Below, one piece after another: positions 22,240 through 34,291 of a DNA stretch of 64,000 nt. Source of the stretch: Arachis hypogaea (lineage: Eukaryota; Streptophyta; Magnoliopsida; Fabales; Fabaceae); NCBI RefSeq assembly GCF_003086295.3, contig NC_092052.1:71216910-71280909 (forward strand), given 5' to 3'. Each line of letters opens with the position of its first letter. Within the stretch, counting starts at the first letter, position 1. The notes below the pieces were generated by a model. That model was given only the letters and a program-made list of their open reading frames with translations. It was not told the origin of the DNA and made no database searches. The position numbers and the translations under genes were made by a program.

Positions 22240-22800
22240 GGAATGCTACGCTCAATTGAAGAACGCTACGCTCTGTAGCGACGCACACGCGTACAGGATG
22301 CTTACGCATAAGGTAACAATTTTTGGAGACCCACACGTACGCGTGCATGATGCGTATACGTGGGTATGGTCAGCTCTCGTTAACAAAGAGAGCACTACGT
22401 TCTCTGAACGGGCGCCTGCGACAAGTTTCAAATTTGGGATTGACGATTTACCACTACCGCGCACGCGTACATGACTTGCACGCATTGATGGAGCATCTGG
22501 GAACAAGCACACAAATGCGTAGATGGCACGGAAGCTGGGGATTGATGATTTGCCATTCACCCACACGTGCAAAGGACGCGCACGCATGGGGAGCGCTCAT
22601 GGCGCCAACGTAGCGCTCGTTTAAAGAACGCTACCAGGGACGCGCACGCGTGAATGGTACGCACAAGCATGGCTGAGGCTGAAGATAGTGGCGACGCGCA
22701 TGCATATGTTACGCGTCCGCCTCAATGTGCAAAAATGCAAGGGACGCGTACGCATTGGTGAATGAGCGTTGCGCTCTCTTTGAGAACACTACGTTCTCCT
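22240..22800. repeat. Palindrome cluster in T6 3' LTR
   Basis: Same unit types as in the 5' LTR, for example near 22258, 22280, 22335, 22459, 22638 and 22745. Confidence 0.65.
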
Positions 22801-22887
22801 GAAGTTGCAACCAAGTACCTTTTCTAACCCACTTCATCAAAGGCCAAAAAGCCCACTCCAAGTACATGATAACTGAATTAGAAAGTG

Positions 22888-22896
22888 TATAAATAG
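22888..22896 (+). promoter_or_regulatory. T6 3' LTR TATA box
   Basis: TATAAATAG, the counterpart of 16099. Confidence 0.65.
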
Positions 22897-25405
22897 AGGA
22901 AAATTTGATTTCATTAGGACCTTTTGGACTTTTACCTTTTCTTTTAGTTCTTATTTTTAGGAGTTCTTTAGAATTTTAGATCTGTTTCTGGATTTCTTTC
23001 TGTTCTTTAAGTTTCTGCAATTTTTCTTTTCTGTTTTGATGCTAGAGCAATGATGAACTAAACCCCAATTTTATTAGGGGGAGGTGCTCTATTATAATTT
23101 CAATGAATCAATGAAATTCTTCTTCTTCTCAATTCAATTGTGTAGCTATTGGGTATCTTCTGTTTTGATTTTGAATTACTCACTCCAGAAGGGGATTTAA
23201 TTCAGTGAATGCTTGTGTGAGCCTCGGAAGGAGAATCACTTGCATTAGAGTTAGAGCTCTATCCTTCACAACTCTCTTGATCAACACTATTCGGGAGGAA
23301 TTGAGATCTTGAGAGATTGTATGGCTTATGGATGAGAGACCTGCACTTAACCTCTTCTCATGACAATTAGATCAAGGAATTGGCAAGATTGATTGTGATT
23401 AGAGAGATTGGATTACCAAAAAATTGGGATCCAATCAATTTCAATCCGCCATAGATCTACTCAAATGATTGAGAAAGGAGTTGAGACTCAATTGATTCAT
23501 TATGGATTACAGTATCTCCAATCCTTGATGAATCACTTTCTTTGATTTCTTTAATTCAGATCTCTTGAATTTCTTTGATTCTACAATTGCTTACTGTTGT
23601 TATGAACCCCTGCACCCAAATCCTTTCATTATGCATCCAATTTTAAGTTTCCTGGCAATCTAGATTCTACAATTTAAATTTCTTACAGTTTAAGATTCAG
23701 TTATTTACCTTTCTTGCAATTTAAGTTTCAGCTCTTTTAATTTCTTGCACTTTAGGTTTCAACCATTTAGGCTTCCTGCAATTTATTTTTCTGTCAATCT
23801 ACATTCTACACTCTAGCTTTCGTGCAATTTACTTTCTGTTAATCAAATTTCACTCAATTCATCAGTATTAGCTTAACTAAATTCATCACCATACTAAAAT
23901 TGCTTAATCTATCAATCCCTGTGGGATCGACCTCACTTTTGTGAGTTTTACTACTTGATGCGACCCGGTACACTTACCGGTGAGTTTGCGTGGAATCGAT
24001 TTTCCCTCATCAATGCGTACAGGTGGGAGAGTGTTCTTTGCAAGAGCACTACGCTCGCATGGGGAGTGCTCTGAAGATGACGCGTATGCGTAAAATATGC
24101 GCACACGTGACAAGGGCTGTAGAGAGAAACGACGCGCACGCGTAGGTGACGTGTACGCGTCGCAAGTGCCAGAATGATGAACGACGCGCACGCGTGGGAG
24201 ATGCGTACGCGTCGATGCCTGAGCGCTCTATTTTTCTAAAGAGTGCTACATTCTCTTGGAGCTGAATTTAAGTACAAATTAAAAAGCACACTTAAAGCAC
24301 TAGGAAGTACACTTGAAGCAGCCACTAAACTAGTATAAATAGGGGATATTTGGAATCATGGAGGACTTCTTCTAGATCTACTTTTTCATCTTCTTTTTCT
24401 TTTAGATCTCTTTTGTACTTTTGCATTTTTTTAATTTTACTTTATGCTTACAACCTTATTTTCTAGTTCTAAATTTTACCTTTCGAGTTCCATTTTCTGT
24501 TTACAGTTTTATTTTTCTTTTCAATGCTCAGTTTAATTTCCAGTTGGAGATCTCTGTTGATACTTAGAGCTATGAGTCACTAAACCCAATTTTTATTAGG
24601 GGGAGGAGTTCTATTGTAATCATAATGAATCAATGAAATTCTTCTTCTTCTCAATTCATTTGGGTAGCTATAGGATAACTTCTGTTTTGATTGTGAATTA
24701 TTCACTCCGGAAGGGGGTTTAACTCTCCTGAATGCTTGTGTGAGCCTCGGAAGGGGAATCACTTGCATTAGAATTGGAGCTCGATCCTTCACAACTCTCT
24801 TGATCAACACCATTCAGGAGGAATTGAGATCTTGAGAGTTAGTGTGGCTTATGGATGAGAGATATGCACTTAACCTCTTCTCATGACAATTAGATCAAGG
24901 AATTGGCAAGATTGATTGTGATTAGAGAGGTTGGATTGCCAAGAAATTGGGATCCAATCAATTTCAATTTTCCATAGATCTATTCATATGATTGAAAAAG
25001 GAGTTGAGACCCATTTGATTCACGAAGGATTACAGTATCTCCAATCCCTAATGAATCATTTTCCTTGAATTTCTCCAATTAAGATCACTCTGATTTCAAT
25101 TCAATTTAGATTGTTCATTGCTATTTTGATTCCTTGCACCCATTCCCCTTTATAATCCATGCAATTTAAGTTTCAATGCAATTTAGATTCTGCAATTTAA
25201 GATTTAGCTCTTTTAATTTCTTGCTCTTTAAGTTTCTGTCAATTTATTTTCAGCACTTTAAAGTCCTTGCAATTTACATTCTGTTAAATCAAATTTCACT
25301 CAGTTCATCAATATTCGCTTAACTAGACTAATCACCTCACTAAAGTTGCTTGATCCATCAATCCTCATGGGATCGACCTTACTCCAAGTGAGTTTTATTA
25401 CTTGA

Positions 25406-25434
25406 GGACAAGCAAGGTTTTAAGTTTGGTGTTG
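25406..25434 (+). other. T4 3' internal tail before its 3' LTR
   Basis: GGACAAGCAAGG followed by AAGTTTGGTGTTG, the same tail as before the 3' LTRs of T6, T7 and T9. It is joined on its left directly to T5 LTR sequence. Confidence 0.65.
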
Positions 25435-27341
25435 TGAAGCATTCGCATTTTAGCTAGATTAGCTAGTTAGTTTAATTTGTTTTAGTTTAGTTTCATGCAT
25501 TTTAATCAAAATAAATAAGCACTTAGATGGATTCTCTCATCATACTTTGATATGTTAAGAACTAAGTGAATTTTGTTCAATTTCATGCAAACAATTCAAG
25601 AAAAGCATGAATGAGTGAGTTATCTAAAGTTAGTTACTCAAGAGACAGAGCTTTGATGTATTGCTATTTTGTTTTGTAATTATGATAGGGGAGAAGAGCA
25701 CCAAATGTCGTTCAAGAACACCTCACAGCCAATAGAGCTACGCTCACTTGAGCTTGAAGAATGCTACGTTCTCCTGCAGCATAATCCTTGGCGCTACGCT
25801 TTCTTTACAAGAGCGCTACGTTCTTCAACCAAGAGTGCTTGCGATATGGAATTGGGAAAATTTAGCTGGCGACGCGTACGCGTGAAGGTGATATTTTGAC
25901 GACCATGCGTATGCGTGAGCGACGCGTATGCGTGAGAGAAACATTTTTGTACAAGCATGCGTACGCGTGGATGACGCGTACGCGTAGGGGATGCGTACGC
26001 GTAGGGGACGCGTACGCGTCACAAGTGCCAAAATGTTGAACAACGCGTATGCGTGGGTGTATGAGTGCTCCGCTCTCCTCAAGAATGCTACGTTCTCCTA
26101 GAGCAGAATATTCCAGCAACCAAAAAGCCCATTTTGAAGAGTTTCCAAGTACACCTAAAGAAGCAAGTACACTAGTATAAATTGATGGCATCTTGAATTA
26201 TTAGGGACTTCTTCTGGAGCTTCTTTTTTAGCTTCTTTTTCTTTTAGATCTTTTTTTTGTACTTTTTCACTTTTGAATTTTACTTTCCGTGGAGACTTTG
26301 ATCACTTTTCCAGTTTCATTTTTGTTTACAGATTTATTTTCTTTTCCCTTTTCTATGCTTAGTTAAATTTTTTTTTTGAAATTCTGTTTGAACTTAGAGC
26401 TATAAATCACTAAACCCCATTTTCACTAGGGGGAGGAGCTCTGTTAGTTGGAATAAATTAATACTTCTTCTTTTCCTCTCAATTTAAGTTGATCTATCTA
26501 AGAGGAAACTCTTGTGCTTCACAGATTCAATTACTATCGAGAGAAGGATTGAATCTATTTGAATTGTGTGATGAACTTGAGAAAGGAGTCACAGAAATTC
26601 AGTTTGGAGTTTATCCTCTCATAATTTTCTTGGTTGATATATTCTAGGTTGGTATGTGAGATGTAACCACCCTGAATTAAGATCCTGATTGTGTGGCATT
26701 TAGGATTAGAAATTGATCTTCACCTCTTCTCATGAGAAATTAGATCAAGAGATTGGCAATTGTTTGTGATAAGAGAAATTGAATCACCAAGAGATTGGGA
26801 TCCAATTACTCACAATCCGCCATAGATCTATTCACATGATTGAGAATGAATTGATCACCATTAATTTATGAGAAATCAATATCTCTGATTCCTAGAGATC
26901 TCACCCATCATAAATCTTTACTTCTATTCTTTTGAATTTCTAATTGCCCACTACCTAATTCCCCTGTTTACATTTTTGCAATTTATAATTTCTGCCATTT
27001 ATATTTCAGCTTTACTGTCTTGCAATTTAAGCTTCTGCTATTTACATTTTAGTTTCCACTTTCTTGCACTTTAAGTTTCTGTTATTACATTCCCAGTTAT
27101 TTAATTCATTCTCTTTTACTTTCAGTCATTTTAATTCCTTGTCCTTTATAGTTCTGTACTTTACTTTCATGTTAAATATATCAAGAAATCACAAATTGTT
27201 TACCTAACTAAACCACCATTTAACTAAAGTTGCTTAATCCACCAATTTCCGTGGGATCGACCTCACTCCTGTGAGTCTTACTACTTGATGCGATCCGGTA
27301 TACTTGCCGGCAATTATGTGAAAAAAAGTTTTTCCGTATTA
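25435..27341 (+). repeat. T4 3' LTR
   Basis: About 1907 bp, closely similar to 9415-11390. It starts TGAAGCATTCGC and ends CCGTATTA where the partner has CCATATCA. It carries palindromes at 25735-26090 and a TATA-like box at 26176. Confidence 0.85.
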
Positions 27342-28305
27342 CTTCTTAGCAACCTTTTAGTCTTTAGATAAAACACTTTTCACCCTTGGGTTGCTGTTAG
27401 GTAACCCTTGAGGTTTAATGCTTAACTTTTTTTTGAAACTTCCTGTGTTGATTATGATGGCTGGGCTCTAAGTAGCGTTCTCGATGAATGCTTACCTTTT
27501 GGTCGTCTTGGCCTTTCTGGCTTGCACGCTTCCTGACGATCTCGAGGTAGTGTTCTTTCGTGAACTTCTACCTTTGTTTATCGGTCTGTGCTTCTTTTAG
27601 TTGTATTGACAACTTTTCCAAGTTGTTTTACTCTGCTTTGGCGAGTTCGTCCTTGCAATTTAGTGTTAGCACTTCGGGCCTTTAGTCCGGTTCCAAAAAA
27701 TTTTTTAGGTATCATTCTATTTTGAACTTTTACTTTTTAGTTTTTATTTGGACGACCTTCGAGCCTTGTTTGGGCTTGTGGTTGCCTTTGCTTTTTAAGT
27801 AGTGTTCCTTTCAGACTTCTACCTTTTTAGCTTAGCAACCTTTGGCATTAGGTTTTTTCAACCTCTCCCGACCTTCGCGTGGTTAGGAAGGCGTCATTCC
27901 TTTTTTAGTGATCCTTTTGATGGTCCGACTTCTCTATTGGGCCTTTTCAAGTTATTTTTGCAACTCTGTTTTTTATCCGGCCTCGTCAGGTTGCTTTATA
28001 CGAGTTGCTTTTATAACTTCTCACATTAATTTGGACCTCGCCGCTTCACCTTGCCAACCTTTTCTGGTTGTGTGGTGACTTTTGCATTTTTTTTAGTATA
28101 AATTAATGCCCCTTGGTAGGAAACTTTTTAAGGAATCTCTGTTTTTGTTAGAGTAAAATGCAATGAATCAAGGTAAAAATGTAAGTAAGATTATATACAT
28201 ATGGGTGGTTACCCTTCAAGTCGAGCTACTCCTAGTTCTTGGCCTGGTGTCTCGTTAAAAAACCCTTTACTGAAAAAAAGAGTACACCTTAGCTCAAGAC
28301 CTTCC
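27342..28305 (-). other. T3 region downstream of pol
   Basis: Nearly 1 kb after the pol stop. I see no convincing ORF on the minus strand. The plus-strand frames here (for example 27802-28029) are short and lack recognisable motifs. In Tat elements this region is long and may hold extra ORFs. Confidence 0.5.
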
Positions 28306-29650
28306 TTAGCTGTAGTACCTTCTCAGGTTACAGGTGTGCCAGGACCTTGGAAGCTCCTGCCCTTGGGGTCGGCCACCCTATAGTAACCTTTTTCTAGTAC
28401 TTCTACGAGCCGTTATAGTCCTTTCCAATTGGCAGCTAGCTTTCCTTCTCCCAACTTATCGGTTTCGATGTCATTTCGGATTAGGATGAGGTTGTTGATA
28501 GCAAAGCTTCATTTGATTACCTTCCGGTTGTATCTTGAGGCCATTCGATACTTCAGGGCTTCCTCTCTGATCCGGGCTCTTTCTCGGACTTCTGGAAGCA
28601 GGTCGAGCTCTTCCCTTTGTGCTTGGGAGTTGGCGTCCTTATTGTAGGAGATCACCCTTGGGGATCCTTCATCTACTTCAATGGAAATTATTACCTCTAT
28701 TCCATAAGCAAGTCAGAAGGGTGATTCTCATGTGGTGTAGTGCGGTGTTTTCCGATATGCCCATAGGACTTGGGGGAGTTCCTCGGCCCAAACTCCCTTT
28801 ATGTCCTGTAGTCGGTGTTTTAGCCCTGCTAGTATGACTTTGTTTGCGGCCTCAGCCTGCCCATTAGCTTGTGGGTGTTCCACCAGGGTGAACTGGTGCT
28901 TGATTTTCAGATCAGCTACCAATTTTTGGAAGCCTGTATCAGTGAACTGAGTCCCATTGTCTGTGGTGATGGAGTGGAGAACCCCAAACCTTGTGACATT
29001 GTTTCGGTATAAGAATTTTCGACTTCTCTGGGTGGTAGCTGTGGTCAGGGGTTCTGCCTCGGTCCACTTTGTGAAGTAGTCTATTCCTACGATGAGGAAT
29101 TTGACTTGCCCTGATCCCCGAGGGAATGGTTCAAGGAGGTCGAGCCCCCACTTTGCGAATGGCTAGGGTGAGGTGACACAAATGAGCTCTTTGGGTGGGG
29201 CGATGTAGAATTTGGCGTGCTTTTGGCACGAAAAACATGTCTTAATGAACTTGGCCGCTTCCTTCTGTAAGGTCGACTAGTAGAAGCCAGCTCAGAGTAC
29301 CTTTTTGGATAGTGCTCATTCTACGAGGTGGTTGCCACACATACTACTGTGAACGTCCTCCAGGACTTCCTTTGTAGCGAAAGTCGGGACGCACTTTAGG
29401 AGGGGTGTTGAAATCCCTCTGCTGTATAGGACGTCGTGTACCAGAGTATAATATTGTGCTTCCCGTACGAGCCTTTTTCCGTCCTTCTTTTCTGAGGGAA
29501 ATGTTTCGGACTTAAGGTAGTTGATTATAGTGGTCATCCACCCTTGGTCCTAGTCTGATATGTTTAAGACTTTTTCTTCCCTTAAAGTTGATGGGTGCTG
29601 CAAGGTTTCTTGGATGAGGCTTCTATTGTTGCCCCCTGGTTTGGTACTGG
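28306..29650 (-). pseudogene. T3 integrase
   Basis: The zinc-binding part has HSSMCGNH and CFSCQKH. The core has WGLDLLEPF, TDNGTQF and HPQANGQAEAANKVI, so the three catalytic acidic residues are present. The C-terminal module (GEGKLAANWKG, then YYRVADPKG) ends at the stop at 28306. Several stops and frameshifts break it, for example after TPHYTT at 28728 and near 29300. Confidence 0.88.
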
Positions 29651-29699
29651 CTAGTTTTGATAATGCGTCAGCTCGGGCATTTTGTTCTCGAGGTATACG

Positions 29700-30071
29700 T
29701 CAGATTTGATATTCGTTGAAGCTCCCGAGCTGTTCTTTAGTTTTGTCCATGTACTTTTTCATGGTAGGGTCCTTCACCTGGTAGCTTCCATCTATCTGCG
29801 ACGTGATTACCTGTGAGTCACTGAAGATGGTGAGCTTTTGTGCTCCAACTTCTCTAGCCAGCTTCAGTCCGGCCAGTAGGACTTCGTACTCCGCTTGATT
29901 GTTTGAGGCGAGGAACTCGAACCTTAAGGAGAGTTCGAGTTGGGTCCCTTGATTACTTTCTAGGAAGATGCCTGCTCCACTCCTGGTTTTGTTTGACGAG
30001 CCGTTGACGTAGAGGTTCCATTCTGTGGGAGTCCCCGGGGTGTCCATGTACTCGGCGATGAAGTCGGCCAA
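29700..30071 (-). pseudogene. T3 RNase H
   Basis: The Tat-style RNase H begins WNLYVNGSSNKTRSGAG. The usual motif is VDGSSN, so the first catalytic Asp is Asn here. The following Glu (NQAEYEVLLAGL) and Asp (FSDSQVI) are present. This is the best preserved frame of T3, but the residue change alone would be expected to disable it. Confidence 0.85.
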
Positions 30072-30344
30072 GTACTAGGATTTGATGGTGGCTCGTGTTT
30101 CGTACTTGAGGTCAAACTCAGATAGTTCTACTGCCTGTTGTAGGATTCTTCCAGCCAAGTCCGTTTTCTGCAGGACGCTTTTTATGGGTTGGTTGGTGCG
30201 TAATCTAATAATGTGGGTTTGAAATATGGTCGAAGTCTTCAGGATGTGAGTATGAGGGCGTAGGCAAACTTTTCTATCTTTTGATAGTTCAGTTCAACCC
30301 CTTATAGAGCCTTGCTGATGAAGTAGACTGGTTGTTTTCCGTTG

Positions 30345-31504
30345 TCATCTTCTCTGACCAGTGCTGATGTTATTGCCCAACTTTCTACGGCGAGGTATAG
30401 TATCAGTTCCTCTCCTTGTTGAGGTCAGGTCAGGATGGGTGGTTGTCCTAGGAATGATTTGAAGTCCTGGAAGGCTTTTTCGCACTCTGGAGTCCATTCG
30501 AACTTCTTTCCTTTCCTTTGTATTGCATAGAAAGAGAGAGATTTTAGGACTGATCTGGCCAGGAATCTGGACAGTGCGGCTAGCCTTCCATTTAGTTGTT
30601 GTACCTCCTTCACGCAGGTCGGGCTTTTCATGTTGAGTATAGCTTGGCATTTGTCTGATTTTTCTTCAATGCCTCTCTGGGTTAGCATGAACCCTAGGAA
30701 TTTTCCATCTTCTATTGTGGCGATACATTTTGTGGGATTTAGCCGCATCCCATGCTTCCTTATGGTGTCGAATACTTTGATCAGGTCGGATAGCAGTATT
30801 TCTTCTTTTTGGGTTTTGACTAGCATGTCATCTATGTAGACTTCCATTAGCTTTCCGATGTGGTCGGTAAATACCTTATTCATTAACCTCTGATATGTTG
30901 CCCCCACATTCTTTAGTCCGAATGGCATTACTACGTAACAGTAGTTTGCTTTCGGGGTTACGAACGAGGTTTTCTCCTGGTCGGGTTCATGCATTGGGAT
31001 CTGGTTGTACCACGAGTAGGCATCCATGAAGGAAAGGTACTTGTATCCTGACAATACGTCGACCAGGGTGTCGATGTTCGGGAGGGGATAGGGGTCTTTT
31101 GGGCAGGCTTTATTGAGGTCGGTGTATTCTACGCACATTCTCCACTTTTCATTTGGATTTTTTACCAGTACGACATTGGCCAGCCATAGTAGATACTTAA
31201 TCTCTCTTATGAACCCTGCCTCCAGCAAGGCCTGCACCTGTTCCTCCACGACCTGCGATCTCTACGGGCCGAGCTTCCTGCGCTTTTGCTGTATTGGTCA
31301 GGATCCGGGGTACACTGCCAGTTTGTGGCACATTAGGCCGGGATCTATGACGGGCATGTCCGCGGCCTTCCATGCGACAAGGTCGGAATTTTCCCTTAAG
31401 AGCTTGACTAGCATCTCCTTTAAGTCTTCCCTTAGGTTTGTGCCTATATTTGTTGTTTTGTCAGGGGTGTCCCCGACTTGTACTACTTCGGTTTCGCCTT
31501 CTGG
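30345..31504 (-). pseudogene. T3 reverse transcriptase
   Basis: The open stretch 30425-31249 carries CVEYTDLNKACPKDPYPLPN, YLSFMDAYSWYNQI (YSGYNQI is usual), FGLKNVGATYQRLMNKVF and the catalytic YIDDMLVKT. The thumb continues to LAALSRFLARS and WTPECEKAFQDF. Stops at 31250-31320 and 30424 break the frame on both sides. Downstream, the connection to RNase H holds LYLAVESWAITSALVRED. Confidence 0.9.
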
Positions 31505-31674
31505 CTAAGGACGGAGTTCTTCACGGACCTGGGCTCCTCCGAGTTTGATGGCATTTGTCTCTTTTCCTCTGGGGTCACATTTTAGGTTCAGACTTTCATT
31601 GTACCTTCCGCTGTTGGAAATTTTATACACAAGTGTGGAGTGGAGACTACCACCGCGAGCTGGTTTAGGGTTGT
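31505..31674 (-). pseudogene. T3 protease, C-terminal part (after T7)
   Basis: In the reading direction this is the continuation of 39926-40240. The frame after T7 reads TLNQLAVVVSTPHLCIKF, typical of the end of the Tat protease, and is in phase with the part before T7. The frame is lost a few codons later. Confidence 0.8.
31670..31674 (+). other. T7 target site duplication, left copy
   Basis: GTTGT, identical to 39926-39930 on the other side of T7. Confidence 0.92.
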
Positions 31675-32741
31675 TGATGCATGGAAACTTGTCTCTCAAC
31701 AAATTTCCATTCGGCAAGTATACCGAATTATCGTCAAGTAATAACTCACAAAAGAGTGAGGTCGAATCCCACAGAGATTAACAGATTAAGCAATCAATAG
31801 TTGATTAATTATCCTAGTCAGACGATCCAGATTTAAGTGATAAGCAGCAGGAATTGTAAATTAATAGAAAAGAAAGGAAAAGCAATAAAGTGTAGAAAAG
31901 TAAAATGGCAAGAAAAGTAAATTATAAGAAATTAAAGTGCAAAAAATGTAAAGTGCTGGAAAGTAAATGACTATAAAGTAAATATAAGAACTAAAAATAA
32001 AATGAACATTGGGATAGAGAGATGTTGCATTCTCCGGATCAAGTCATTCTCATCTCTTCCTCAATCAATGCATTCATTGATCTCCTTGCCAATCTTAAGT
32101 GATTGGGTCTCAATCCCGTGGCAATCCAATCTCTCTAAGCTTGAACAATTTCCCAATTCCTTGATTTAATTGCTCATGGGAAGAGATGAAGTATGGTTAC
32201 TGATTATACCACACACATTCATAGATCAAAGTATTGGTAGGATTAAATGTCACAATATCCATCCAACACCCAACCTAATCCAATGTGAGAGAGCATTTCT
32301 AGCATGATTTCCTCATTCCTCTTCCAAGGTTCGGAGGAAATCCAAGTATGAGCAATTTCTTTTCCGAGACAATTACCCAATTAGATTAAGATCGAAAGCT
32401 CTCTAGTAAAATCAAGAGAAAGAATGAAGAAGAAGAATAAAAACCACAATTGATCCATTAAATCACAATAGAGCTCTCTAACCTAATGAAAAGAGTTAGT
32501 TGTTCATTGCTCTACCAAAATAGAAAAGAGAGAAAGTGCAGAAAAATAAAGATGAATATCAAAACTGAAATTGAGACTTCAACATTCATAATTGGAAAAT
32601 TACAAACTATAAAATGCACTACTACTAAGGAAAGAAAAAGAAAGAAAAGTGTGTGAGGGGAGGGAGTCCGAAGACCCCAATACAGAATCCCCCCTCCAAT
32701 CCCCCTCTTTCCCAGATGAATTGAATGTTAAAACTAAGGCC

Positions 32742-32749
32742 TTTATATA
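32742..32749 (-). promoter_or_regulatory. T7 3' LTR TATA box
   Basis: TATATAAA on the minus strand, downstream (in element sense) of the palindrome cluster. The partner is at 38364-38371. Confidence 0.7.
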
Positions 32750-32929
32750 GGCTCTCCTAAATTATAAAATGAAATGAAACTAAAAGTAAATTACAATTAA
32801 ATGAAAATTCCTATTCTAGATGCTTCTTGTGACCTTGATTGGTTGACACTTGTGGGCTTGCTTCCTTGTGGTTGGGTGGTCTTTGAAAGAGAAGTGAATC
32901 AAGTTTAGGTCCAGGTGCTAATCGTTAGT

Positions 32930-34030
32930 GCTACCGTTAGCCACACTAACGCTACAAGTGTGGCGTTAGTGCTGAAGTTAGTGTGGCTAACGTCACACTT
33001 GCTACCCAGTTGGTGTTTTTGGGGCTTAAAAGATGCCTCTGTTTTGTGCTCCAATTTCATGCCGACTATAGAGTATTATATATCGTAGGAAAGCTCTGAA
33101 TGTCAGCTTTCTAATGCAACTAGAATCACCTCAATTAGACCTCTGTAACTCAAGTTATGCTCCTTTGAAGTGGACAAGGTTGCTGGCATAGTCGCTGGCG
33201 TTATTGGCAAAAGTGAGTGCCAATAACGTCCGCGTTTAGGGGATTAGTATCGCCAGGTTCTGGAGCTCAAACTTAATGTCCACCGCGTACTATTATATAT
33301 TGTTGGAAAGCCCTGAATGTCTACTTTCCAACGCTATTGGAAGCGCATTATTTGAAGCTCTTCAGCTCGAGTTACACTTCTTGGAAGGTGAAGAGGTCAG
33401 CTGGCCTTACTACAGGTTGATACCATGTTCATCTTTGCACTTTCGGGGCAGGTTTTCTCCCTCAAATTTAGTGTCCACCATGTAGTGCCATGTATGCATG
33501 GAAAGCTCTGAATTCCTACTTTCCAATGCCACTAGAATCACCTCATTTGGAGTTTTGTGGCTCAAGTTATTCTTGTTTGAAGAAGGCATGGTCAGGCTTC
33601 CGGGTGAGATTTTGCCCAAGTTAGTGGCACTAACGTGGCCTTCTTTGCTTCGCAAACGTTAGTGGCGTTCACTTTTTCCACTAACTTTCACAGCTGCCTC
33701 CTTTGTTCCACGTTAATGCCCACGTTAGTGGCACTAACGTGGGTGTTCTTGGCTTCGCAAACGTTAATGGCGTTCACTTTTTCCACTAACTTTCACAGCT
33801 GCCTCCTTTCTTCCACGTTAGTACCATTAACTTTCTCACTAACGTTGAGGCTTTTCCCCTTCTTCCACGTTAGTGCCCACGTTAGTGGCGCTAACAGGGC
33901 AACTAACGTGGGCTGAGATGACCTTCGAAGACGTTAGTGGTGTTAACTTTACCATTAACGTTGCAAACTTTCCTTCCTTCCACGTTAATGGCCACGTTAG
34001 TGCCACTAACATAGCCAATAACGTGCCTCT
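32930..34030. repeat. Palindrome cluster in T7 3' LTR (CACGTTAGTG / CACTAACGTG)
   Basis: Many inverted repeats with CACGTTAGTG and CACTAACGTG arms and partial versions. A perfect example is 33721-33730 with 33732-33741 around one base. Dense at 33610-34030 and 32930-33000. In element sense all lie upstream of the TATA box. Confidence 0.85.
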
Positions 34031-34291
34031 TCTCTGCTTCTTGTTACCTAAAATCAATCAAACAAAGTGCATCAAAGTCTTGCTCTAACTAATGAGATCA
34101 TGCATCATCCATTTTATCATTCAATTCATGCATAATTCTCATGAAATCATTCAAAATTCACAATGTTTTCTTGAATCATGGTATGAATGCATTTTCAACC
34201 AAATACTTTCTTATTTCCTAAGAAAATGCATGAAACCAACCTAAAGCATACAAAAATGGCTAGTAAAACTAGCCAAGATGCCCTGGCATCA

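Larger units (their letters stand above)
15103..24012 (+). mobile_element. T6: non-autonomous Athila-like element (gag, protease, integrase tail only)
   Basis: Two full LTRs flank a 4.7 kb interior with a primer site, gag, a protease missing its active site, and a short reading that resembles only the extreme C-terminus of integrase. RT, RNase H and the integrase core are absent with no sign of an inserted element at the join. It is about 8.9 kb long and sits inside T5. It would need enzymes from a relative such as T4. Confidence 0.85.
21961..24012 (+). repeat. T6 3' LTR
   Basis: About 2052 bp with the same ends as the 5' LTR. It differs from the 5' LTR by scattered changes and by the absence of about 60-70 bases, mainly in the palindrome cluster. 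Confidence 0.9.
14485..25405 (+). repeat. T5: single damaged LTR, split by T6
   Basis: Two pieces, 14485-15102 and 24013-25405, align with the T4 LTR but are clearly diverged from it. The left end lacks about the first dozen bases of the LTR and the right end stops at TTATTACTTGA, short of the usual end. Neither a T5 internal region nor a second T5 LTR is present. It is a truncated solo LTR within T4, most simply the result of recombination and deletion after a T5 insertion. Confidence 0.7.
9415..27341 (+). mobile_element. T4: Athila-like element with truncated pol, carrying T5 and T6 inside
   Basis: LTRs at 9415-11390 and 25435-27341 are similar to each other along their whole length and closer to each other than to T5. 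The internal part (11391 to about 14484) has gag, protease and the first part of RT, then breaks off at a T5 LTR. A short 3' internal tail remains at 25406-25434. Its flanks share only 3 of 5 bases (CTTTG, CTTCT), so a target duplication is unproven. Confidence 0.75.
31675..34291 (-). repeat. T7 3' LTR
   Basis: About 2617 bp, TGATGCATGG to GCATCA on the plus strand. It is close to identical with 37296-39925 in the parts compared. Confidence 0.92.

Noticed and set aside
28201..28837. Several plus-strand frames of 60-72 codons
   Set aside because: They run antisense to the T3 integrase, which has clear motifs.
31113..31508. Plus-strand 131-codon frame
   Set aside because: Antisense to T3 RT; no recognisable product.
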